Assembly (NCBI GenBank): GCA_001805085.1
Contig: MHEA01000058.1
Coordinates: 247 to 7,164, forward strand
Source of the DNA: Nitrospirae bacterium GWC2_57_9
GTDB lineage: Bacteria > Nitrospirota > UBA9217
Direction: 5' to 3'
Length of the DNA: 6,918 nucleotides
The notes beneath the pieces were generated by a model, which saw only the letters and a program-made list of their open reading frames with translations, was not told the DNA's origin and searched no databases. The position numbers and the translations under genes were made by a program. Shown here one piece after another: positions 1 to 5,483 of the stretch; position 1 is the first letter of the stretch, and every line of letters starts with the position of its first letter.

Positions 1-557
1 CTGACCCAGCCGAAGATAACCTGTCCCGTGTTGAAGATCGCAGGCGTCGGCTTCTGGTCGATGGTTCCGCCCTGCACGGCCCCGGTCTCCATCTGGACCT
101 TGCACTCCCACTCGGCCATGCGCACTGCCCGGTCGAACAGTTCCTGCCGCCCGGCCAGCCCGGCATAATCGAACATCGTCGGGATAATGTACCCCGTTGT
201 CTCCGGGTAGGACGGGATCCACCCTTTCCGCTTGAAGTAGGGGTTGTATACGAGCGAGTAGCTCCGCGCCACGCCCCCGTCCCCCGACGCGTCCTGTGCC
301 CGGCAGAGCCACTGCATGGCCGCCTCCAGGTGAAACCTGGTTTCCTGCTGCCTGTTCCGCCAACGGTTGAGATAGGCCTGGACCAGGTACAGGTTCAGGA
401 ATGAGGCATAATATCTTCCGACGAGCACCGCGCTCTGCATTTTCTTTTTCATCTTCGCCTCCTCCAGGGAAGAGTATTCCCCGATCGATCGTTTCATAGG
501 CGCACTGTGCAGTCCTTCCCCGAAAGGTTGGTCCTGCTTTTGCCCCTTCGTCTTCAT
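1..557 (-). CDS. Alpha/alpha-toroid-like protein of unknown function (3'-partial)
   Basis: The open frame runs off the left edge; 185 codons are visible. I do not recognise a named gene. Helix-rich repeats with conserved Trp, Gln and Gly recall the prenyltransferase/squalene-cyclase toroid or six-hairpin glycosidase folds: AAMQWLCRAQDASGDGGVAR (79-98), GWIPSYPETTGYIIPTMFDY (112-131), AVRMAEWECKVQMETGAVQGG (144-164, key residues W150, Q155, G163-G164) and IFNTGQVIFGW (174-184). Proteins like this occur beside glycosyltransferases in polysaccharide clusters without an agreed function, so glycan binding, trimming or epimerisation are only guesses. The longest form starts at ATG 557, three bases after the GT4 stop and without a ribosome binding site. 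An ATG at 452 (codon 36, MKKKMQS) is preceded by GGAGGAGG with a 5-base spacer and may be the real start; ATG 497 is a third option. No signal peptide is evident from any of these starts. The stop of the GT4 gene is in the same frame. Confidence 0.8.
   Translation of the reverse strand, partial: MKTKGQKQDQPFGEGLHSAPMKRSIGEYSSLEEAKMKKKMQSAVLVGRYYASFLNLYLVQAYLNRWRNRQQETRFHLEAAMQWLCRAQDASGDGGVARSYSLVYNPYFKRKGWIPSYPETTGYIIPTMFDYAGLAGRQELFDRAVRMAEWECKVQMETGAVQGGTIDQKPTPAIFNTGQVIFGWV
458..465 (-). promoter_or_regulatory. Strong internal ribosome binding site supporting a start at 452
   Basis: GGAGGAGG on the minus strand lies 5 bases before the ATG at 452, inside the longest form of the toroid gene, where it also encodes part of Leu-Glu-Glu-Ala. 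It is the best Shine-Dalgarno match in the window. It may mark the true start, leaving a 108-base gap after the GT4 stop, or be a chance result of Glu-Glu codons. Confidence 0.5.
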
Positions 558-560
558 CGC

Positions 561-2027
561 CTATTGGGCGGAAGGTGCCCGTCCCGGTGCCAGGCTGTTC
601 AGTATATCCGCCAGGCTTTGCGTCAGCAGCTTGGCGTCGAAATAGGGGATTGTGCGTGAATATCGTTCGTTGTTCCCGTTGTCGCGGTGCATGGCGTCAT
701 AGATGAATTCGGCCATTCCTGCCGTATCGGACGGCAAAAAGCCTTTGCCGCATCCCGTCAGACGGATGAAGTCCGACGTGGCGCCCGGCTCCGCTATCGC
801 CAGAATGGTCGCACCCAATGCAAGATAGTCATAGACCTTTGCCGGAATCTGGTAAGGCTGGCTCGGGGCGAACAGCAGGGCCACGTGGCTCTTGCGCACC
901 ATCTCGAGGGCCTGCATGCGCGGGACCGAGTCACTCACCTGGACGATCCGATCCAGTCCGTAGGCGCGGATCAATTCTTCGACCGGGTCCTTGCCTACCT
1001 GCCGGCAGTGGCCCGCCAGCCGGATCCGTATCTCCTCCAGACGCACTCTGTTCTGCTCGAGCAGGCGGCGTACGGCCTTGAACACGGGTTCCGGCGTGCG
1101 CCCGTAGTACAGCGAGCCCGTATAGCAAAGGGTAAAGATCTCGTATTTTTGCAGCGTAGCCGGTGGAAAAAAGACCAGGTCCAGTCCGTTCGGGATGCAG
1201 ACGAACTTATCCGCCGGCTCCGCTGCATAGACCTCGCGGTAATGCTCGCGCAGACGATCCACGGTGAAGATGACCACGTCCGCATTCCGGATCACCTTTT
1301 TTTCCAGCCAGGCCTCGATCCTGTTGGAAAGGGCGCAGGCGGCAGAGAGCTTGGCGTTCGGGGTCATCCAGGGATCGCGGAAATCAGCGACCCATGCCGC
1401 GCCCGTCAGCTTCTTGGTGGCCAGCCCGACCAGATGGGACGAGTAGGGAGGGCATGAGGTCAGGATGCAATCGATCCCCCGCCTCCTTACCTCCCTGACC
1501 GCCGCAACGATCGCGGGAAGCGCCCACCCCCGCTCCTCATCGGGAAGGACCAGGAAGAGCGATATGAAATAGCGCTTCAACTTCCGGAGCAGCCGTTCCG
1601 GGCCCGCAACAGCGGTATCACCCGGTTCGTCCGGAGGGACAGCTGCGGGGCCGGACGCCCGGAACCGCGCATACCGGGATTTCATTTTAAGGTAAAGACC
1701 GCGGAGCGTCGGCAGCATCTGCGTCTTGATGATCGTCACCCCGGAAACGTCCCTCAGCCGTTCCTCATCCACGTTCTCGATGTACCGGTCCTGAATGGTC
1801 AGCACAACGGGCGTCCAGTTGAATGCCGGCAAGAACTTGGCGAACCGGGCAAGCCGCAGCCCTCCGATCGCTGCGCTCGGGGGAAAATGATAGGTAATGA
1901 TAAGTATCTTCTTGTTCGTAATGTCTTTTGACACTGACGGACACTGATCTGGCTGTGAAAAGGCCTGATCAATCCTTGATTTTATCGGCGTAAACCAGAG
2001 ATAATCGGATTGTTCCGTATCTAACAT
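561..2027 (-). CDS. Family 4 glycosyltransferase (GT-B fold)
   Basis: A 488-residue glycosyltransferase, probably cytoplasmic or peripheral to the inner membrane, adding a sugar to the polysaccharide repeat unit. The Rossmann-like N-terminal domain starts at KKILIITYHFPPSAAIGGLR (39-58). Other subfamily marks are LPDEERGWALPA (161-172), SCPPYSSHLVG (191-201) and ADFRDPW (214-220). The C-terminal donor-binding domain shows FVCIPNGLD (275-283), LCYTGSLYYGRTPEP (300-314) and IPAKVYDYLALGATILAI (394-411), where Asp400 replaces the Glu more often seen in the KxYEYLA motif. Residues about 120-145 form a Pro/Ala-rich linker, and 153-162 is hydrophobic and may contact the membrane. The start is uncertain. 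The ATG at 2027 has no strong ribosome binding site, and it gives about 37 residues before the fold, encoded by unusually AT-rich DNA. A GTG at 1934 is an alternative, also without a good site. The stop codon is in frame with the next gene. Donor and acceptor are unknown. Confidence 0.92.
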   Translation of the reverse strand: MLDTEQSDYLWFTPIKSRIDQAFSQPDQCPSVSKDITNKKILIITYHFPPSAAIGGLRLARFAKFLPAFNWTPVVLTIQDRYIENVDEERLRDVSGVTIIKTQMLPTLRGLYLKMKSRYARFRASGPAAVPPDEPGDTAVAGPERLLRKLKRYFISLFLVLPDEERGWALPAIVAAVREVRRRGIDCILTSCPPYSSHLVGLATKKLTGAAWVADFRDPWMTPNAKLSAACALSNRIEAWLEKKVIRNADVVIFTVDRLREHYREVYAAEPADKFVCIPNGLDLVFFPPATLQKYEIFTLCYTGSLYYGRTPEPVFKAVRRLLEQNRVRLEEIRIRLAGHCRQVGKDPVEELIRAYGLDRIVQVSDSVPRMQALEMVRKSHVALLFAPSQPYQIPAKVYDYLALGATILAIAEPGATSDFIRLTGCGKGFLPSDTAGMAEFIYDAMHRDNGNNERYSRTIPYFDAKLLTQSLADILNSLAPGRAPSAQ

Positions 2028-2049
2028 CCGGTTCTTCGGGGACTGGTTT

Positions 2050-3153
2050 TCACCGCACCGAAGGGTTTTTGAGTGTTCCGGAAGCGAGCCGCAGGAGATG
2101 AGCTATTGCCGTTTTTCCGCGGGCCAACCTCGTCACCACCCGGTTGACGCCGGGACGGAGGATCACCGTTCCGCTGCAGAGCAGGGCTGTGTCGGCTGCA
2201 TATCCCGTCTTATATTGATACAACCCATGGTCCGGGTCGTCCTCGTTTTCCGCGCTTCGCGGGACCTCCCCGATATCGAGGTAAGGATAGCCCCGGTCCC
2301 GGAAATATTCGATCATGCGCACCATGACCAGGTACGAGGCGTTCAGCTCATAGCCCCTGGCGCTGCTGGCCAGGAACATCCCCTGGGCCTTGCCGGGAAA
2401 GGAGGAGGCGAGATTGAAGCAGACGGGCTCTTCCCCGTCCAGGGCGACAAAGAGGATTGCCTGGCCCGTGAGCACCAGATCCCGGATCCCATCGCCGATG
2501 GACGTCGCTGCCGGCCGCTCACGCTCTTTTCCACGGGAGACATGCCTCTCAAAGGTATACTGGAACAGCTCTTCGAGCGCGCCGGCGTAGGCGAGCGCCT
2601 GACCGTCAGTCAAAATACGGAACTTAAGCGGGCCTTTCTCAGCCCTCCGGATCCTCTTGCGGTGTGTGTCGCGAAATTTCGAGAAGATCTGCTTCAGGGA
2701 GCCGGAGAGATCGATGCGGAAGCTGATTTTTTCGGTGACGTCGCACGCTTCGGCGCCGGTCAGATATTCCGGGCTGGAGTTGCCGAAGGAGAAGGCTATC
2801 CATTTTTCTCTCCGTGCAAGGGACATGACCTCCGCGAACACCTCAGACGCGGAGATTCGTTGCCGATCAAAGCAGGGCAGTGTTTCGAAGAGCGCCTGTT
2901 TTATCCGCCGACCGCTCAGCGCCGGCGACGACACCAGGTACCAGCCTGCCGCAACGGGCTGCCCCGCCTTCTCGATCGTGAAATAGGCCGGCGGTCCGGA
3001 CCTTTTTTCGGACCAACGGGACCAGGCAAAGGAGTGCTTGAAATTCCCATCCAGGGTCCCGATGAGATGGTCCCATGCTCGTTCGTCCGCTTCCTGGAGC
3101 GCTACGAGCGTGCAGTCCCCGGGCGTGGTCACGGGCATGAACTCGGCGGTCAC
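2050..3153 (-). CDS. GNAT/FemAB-like acyl- or aminoacyltransferase, copy 2
   Basis: A 367-residue paralogue of the preceding gene, collinear with it through both domains. Shared blocks are GNFKHSFAWSRW (36-47), PVAAGWYLVS (66-75), FETLPCFD (89-96), RISASEVF (99-106), FSFGNS (121-126), the basic helix THRKRIRRAEKG (163-174), SRGKERERP (206-214), RGYELNAS (266-273), DPDHGLYQYKTGYAAD (306-321) and LCSGTVILRPG (325-335). The family is as for copy 1: transfer of an acyl or aminoacyl group is inferred, and the acceptor is unknown. The start is GTG at 3153, overlapping the upstream TGA in a GTGA tetranucleotide and preceded by GGGAG with a 5-base spacer. An ATG five codons later (3138) is the weaker alternative. 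The shared blocks are intact in both copies, so neither looks like a decaying duplicate; divergence outside them suggests an old duplication and possibly different substrates. The stop lies 22 bases before the GT4 gene. Confidence 0.88.
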   Translation of the reverse strand: MTAEFMPVTTPGDCTLVALQEADERAWDHLIGTLDGNFKHSFAWSRWSEKRSGPPAYFTIEKAGQPVAAGWYLVSSPALSGRRIKQALFETLPCFDRQRISASEVFAEVMSLARREKWIAFSFGNSSPEYLTGAEACDVTEKISFRIDLSGSLKQIFSKFRDTHRKRIRRAEKGPLKFRILTDGQALAYAGALEELFQYTFERHVSRGKERERPAATSIGDGIRDLVLTGQAILFVALDGEEPVCFNLASSFPGKAQGMFLASSARGYELNASYLVMVRMIEYFRDRGYPYLDIGEVPRSAENEDDPDHGLYQYKTGYAADTALLCSGTVILRPGVNRVVTRLARGKTAIAHLLRLASGTLKNPSVR

Positions 3154-4328
3154 GCCCGCTCCCGCTCAGCCGGACGGTTCAGGCGAAGGGCTGTGTTCCG
3201 GGCCGCGGCCTTCATCCGGCCGAAACCGGCAAGAACGGCAGCAAGGCCCGGCCGCAGGACAAGGGTGCCGCTGCACAGGACGGTAGCCTCCCCGCCGAAA
3301 CCGGCTTTGAAGCGGTACAGCCCGTGGTCCGGGTCGGTGCTGTTTTCCGCGGTCCGGACGACCGAGCCCAGGCTCATTGCGCGATGGCCCCGCTCCTTGA
3401 AATATTCGACCATTCTCCAGACCGCCGCGAAGGATGCGTTCAGTTCGTACCCTTTGCCGCTGCTGGCGCCGTAGAGCAGGTGGGCCTCATTGTTGAACGT
3501 CGCCGCCGCATAACAGGATACAGGAACGTTTTCAAAAAAGGCGACAAAGAGCACGGCATGGCCGGCCGCCACCAGCTCCGTGACCACGTCCGTCATGGGC
3601 GTCTCTTCCCGGGGATCCCGTTCCTTGCCTGCCGAGAGGTGCCGGGAAAGGGAATGCAGGAACATTGTGTTCAGGTTGTCCACGAGGGAAAGCGCATCTC
3701 CGCTGTCATAGACCGCTACCCGGACACCGGTCCGGGCTGCCTTTCGTACCCTGGATCGGTGCTTTTCATGCAGATTTGCCAGAAGCGTTGCCGTGCCGGG
3801 GCGGAGATCGATGGCGAAGTTGATCTTCTCGTTCAGCCGGCAGGGAATACCGGCGGGCAGATGGTCCTGCGCCGAATTGCCGAAAGACAGCGTGATGCAG
3901 CATTCCCGTTTCGCATGGGCCTGCAGCTCGCGGAACACGGCGGAGGCGGAAATGTACCGGGGATCGAAACAGGGCAGCGTCTCCAGGTGCATATGCGTGA
4001 TCAGGTTGAGGGGGCCTGCCTTTTTCCCGGAGAGCAGATACCATGCCGCGGCTATAGGCCGGCCGGCAGCCTGGATAACGACGTAGTGCGGCGTTGCCCG
4101 TTTTTTGGCGATAAAACGGGACCAGGCGAACCCGTGCAGGAAGTTTCCCGAAAGCTCCGCAACCATCCGGTCCCAGCCGCTTGCAGACAGCTCCGGTTCC
4201 TGCAGCTTCACGAGCCGGACGGGCAGGTCGGACTGCCCTGTTGCGAATGCCGGGACTTTCGGTTGCATCAGCACGTTGCAGGCGGGAGTCCCGGGCTGTT
4301 GTGGCATCAACGCTTTATCGGGGTCCAT
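3150..4328 (-). CDS. GNAT/FemAB-like acyl- or aminoacyltransferase, copy 1
   Basis: A 392-residue protein that looks like the GNAT/FemAB superfamily (BioF2-like acetyltransferase domain, as in polysaccharide-associated FemAB proteins). Such enzymes transfer acyl or aminoacyl groups to amino groups; the substrate here is unknown. Visible features are GNFLHGFAWSRF (61-72), the hydrophobic strand PIAAAWYLLS (91-100), HLETLPCFD (114-122), LSFGNS (147-152) and a basic helix EKHRSRVRKAAR (188-199) like the HRxRIRRAEK region of FemAB-like proteins. A second domain follows with AVLFVAFFENVPVSCYAA (258-275), SGKGYELNAS (290-299) and DPDHGLYRFKAGFGGE (332-347). There is no signal peptide or obvious membrane helix, so it is probably cytoplasmic. 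About 25 N-terminal residues have no match in copy 2. The ATG overlaps the GT2 stop by 22 bases. An AAAGGAG sequence sits 13 bases upstream, a long spacer, so a start further in, such as Met8 or Met21, is possible. The gene is clearly paralogous to its downstream neighbour. No catalytic residue can be assigned by eye. Confidence 0.88.
   Translation of the reverse strand: MDPDKALMPQQPGTPACNVLMQPKVPAFATGQSDLPVRLVKLQEPELSASGWDRMVAELSGNFLHGFAWSRFIAKKRATPHYVVIQAAGRPIAAAWYLLSGKKAGPLNLITHMHLETLPCFDPRYISASAVFRELQAHAKRECCITLSFGNSAQDHLPAGIPCRLNEKINFAIDLRPGTATLLANLHEKHRSRVRKAARTGVRVAVYDSGDALSLVDNLNTMFLHSLSRHLSAGKERDPREETPMTDVVTELVAAGHAVLFVAFFENVPVSCYAAATFNNEAHLLYGASSGKGYELNASFAAVWRMVEYFKERGHRAMSLGSVVRTAENSTDPDHGLYRFKAGFGGEATVLCSGTLVLRPGLAAVLAGFGRMKAAARNTALRLNRPAERERA
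3159..3163 (-). promoter_or_regulatory. Ribosome binding site deciding the GTG start of GNAT/FemAB-like copy 2
   Basis: GGGAG on the minus strand lies 5 bases before the GTG at 3153 and inside the last codons of copy 1. With the GTGA stop/start overlap it favours the GTG over the ATG at 3138 and suggests translational coupling of the two paralogues. Confidence 0.65.
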
Positions 4329-5452
4329 GTGGTATACCGTTCTCCTTTCAGGAACTGAAACCAGCCGCCGATGATAGCCGCGTTGGCAGCGGCAAAAGTG
4401 CCGCAGAGCGAACTGAGCCGGTCAAGGACGTTCCGGCGGCGGTCCCGCCTCCCTGCAGCGGCGAGCAGACCGAATCCGGCCATGGCCAGGAGCAGCAGGA
4501 AATAGCCCGATCCCCTTCCCGCCTGCAGCACGGTGCAGACGATGAAGAGAATGAAGAAAAAGGGAGCCACGAATTTGACCGCCTTGTGAGAAAAGAGTTG
4601 GAATGCGAACAGGCCGTGCCTGACCGGATCGAAGAGGTCCCGGTTGGCGAACAAGGCCCGCAGTGTCCTGTTCGTGATCCTCACCTGCCGCCGGAACTCC
4701 GCCCGAGTGTCGCCGGCCGCTTGCTCCACGCAGAACACCCGCTCGTCCAGCACCGCACGGAACCCCTGCCGGACCACGTTCAGGGGGATCACGAAATCGT
4801 TGATGTCCGTCTGCCGCAGCGGCCGGTAGAGCTGCCTGCGGAGGGCGAACAGGGCGCCGTCAGCGCCCACGCAGGACCCGATCTCGCTTTCAGCCTGCTT
4901 CGTGAACTTTTCGATGGCCGCATAGAGGCCCACTGATGCACCCGCCGAATCAGGGCTCGCATACCGCGTGTACCCCGTTACCAGGCCGACTCCGGGATCG
5001 GCAAAGTTCTCCGCCAGGTGCTTCAGCGCATCGGCGTCGTACAGGGCGTTGGCATCGGAAAAGACAATGATATCGCCGTTGCTGTCCGGGACGGCCTTGT
5101 TCAGGCATGCGGTCTTTCCGATCCTTCCTTCGTAATGGTTCAGCCGTACTCCCTGCCCCGCGAAGCCCCGGGCGATCTGGGCGGTCCCGTCGTCGGACCC
5201 GTCGGAAACCACAACGATCTCGAGCAGGTCCCGGGGATAGCGCAGCGCCAGGGAGTTCCTGATCTTGTCCTCGATCACGGCTTCTTCATTGTATGCCGAG
5301 ATCAGGAGCGTGACCGAAGGGAGATGCGAGGCCGACCGCTTCGGAGCATTGGCGCGGAAGAACGCGATCAACCGGACCAGGAGCGGATACCCGGCATAGG
5401 CATAGAACAGTACGAAGATCGACAGCCAGAACAGTATGGTAAGGACGTCCAT
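4307..5452 (-). CDS. Membrane-bound family 2 glycosyltransferase (COG1215-like)
   Basis: A 381-residue inner-membrane glycosyltransferase with a cytoplasmic GT-A domain, expected to transfer a sugar from a nucleotide-sugar donor to a growing or lipid-linked glycan. An N-terminal membrane helix spans about residues 4-26. The GT2 fold begins with SVTLLISAYNEE (46-57), followed by VVSDGSDDGT (81-90), the DxD-like FSDAN (131-135, D133), the likely catalytic-base region TDIND (215-219), and RRQVRITNR (254-262) in the place of the QxxRW motif of processive enzymes. Two or three hydrophobic C-terminal helices follow (about 294-311, 316-333, 347-366), then a short basic tail. This is the architecture of the cellulose/poly-GlcNAc synthase-like group, but length and motif alone do not prove processivity. 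The ATG at 5452 is supported by a GAAGGA ribosome binding site with a 7-base spacer. Its 3' end overlaps the next gene by 22 bases. Sugar specificity cannot be read from the sequence. Confidence 0.93.
   Translation of the reverse strand: MDVLTILFWLSIFVLFYAYAGYPLLVRLIAFFRANAPKRSASHLPSVTLLISAYNEEAVIEDKIRNSLALRYPRDLLEIVVVSDGSDDGTAQIARGFAGQGVRLNHYEGRIGKTACLNKAVPDSNGDIIVFSDANALYDADALKHLAENFADPGVGLVTGYTRYASPDSAGASVGLYAAIEKFTKQAESEIGSCVGADGALFALRRQLYRPLRQTDINDFVIPLNVVRQGFRAVLDERVFCVEQAAGDTRAEFRRQVRITNRTLRALFANRDLFDPVRHGLFAFQLFSHKAVKFVAPFFFILFIVCTVLQAGRGSGYFLLLLAMAGFGLLAAAGRRDRRRNVLDRLSSLCGTFAAANAAIIGGWFQFLKGERYTTWTPIKR
4342..4348 (-). promoter_or_regulatory. Possible ribosome binding site of GNAT/FemAB-like copy 1, long spacer
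   Basis: AAAGGAG on the minus strand lies inside the last GT2 codons, 13 bases before the ATG at 4328. The sequence is a good match but the spacer is longer than usual. It is the best available site for this overlapping start, and translation may instead depend on ribosomes finishing the GT2 gene. Confidence 0.4.
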
Positions 5453-5459
5453 GGTTTTT

Positions 5460-5465
5460 TCCTTC
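5460..5465 (-). promoter_or_regulatory. Ribosome binding site of the GT2 gene
   Basis: On the minus strand GAAGGA ends 7 bases before the ATG at 5452. It lies in the 31-base gap after the amidotransferase stop codon (5484-5486). This fixes the start just ahead of the N-terminal membrane helix. Confidence 0.75.
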
Positions 5466-5483
5466 GGTGGGGTAACATCGCGG

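Noticed and set aside
687..1457. Plus-strand open frame (256 codons) opposite the GT4 gene.
   Set aside because: It is the antisense shadow of the conserved glycosyltransferase domains, with no recognisable motifs.
1930..1947. Direct repeat GACACTGA, two copies 10 bases apart, near the GT4 start.
   Set aside because: It is short, has only two copies, and lies within the presumed coding region; it is likely chance, though it could be revisited if the region proves to be untranslated.
2098..3474. Long plus-strand open frame (458 codons) opposite copy 2 and the end of copy 1.
   Set aside because: It is antisense to two genes with clear family motifs, spans their junction, lacks recognisable motifs, and is explained by GC-rich third positions.
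2050..4328. XrtA/PEP-CTERM exosortase-associated locus, suggested by FemAB-like and asparagine synthase-like genes together.
   Set aside because: No exosortase, PEP-CTERM protein or other diagnostic partner lies in the window, and the two transferases do not clearly match the pattern I know for the exosortase-associated FemAB proteins.
3324..4358. Plus-strand open frame (344 codons) opposite copy 1.
   Set aside because: It resembles the antisense frame over copy 2 only because the sense genes are paralogues; no independent coding signal is seen.
4181..4936. Plus-strand open frame (251 codons) across the GT2/copy 1 boundary.
   Set aside because: It is low-complexity and charged, and lies opposite two supported genes.
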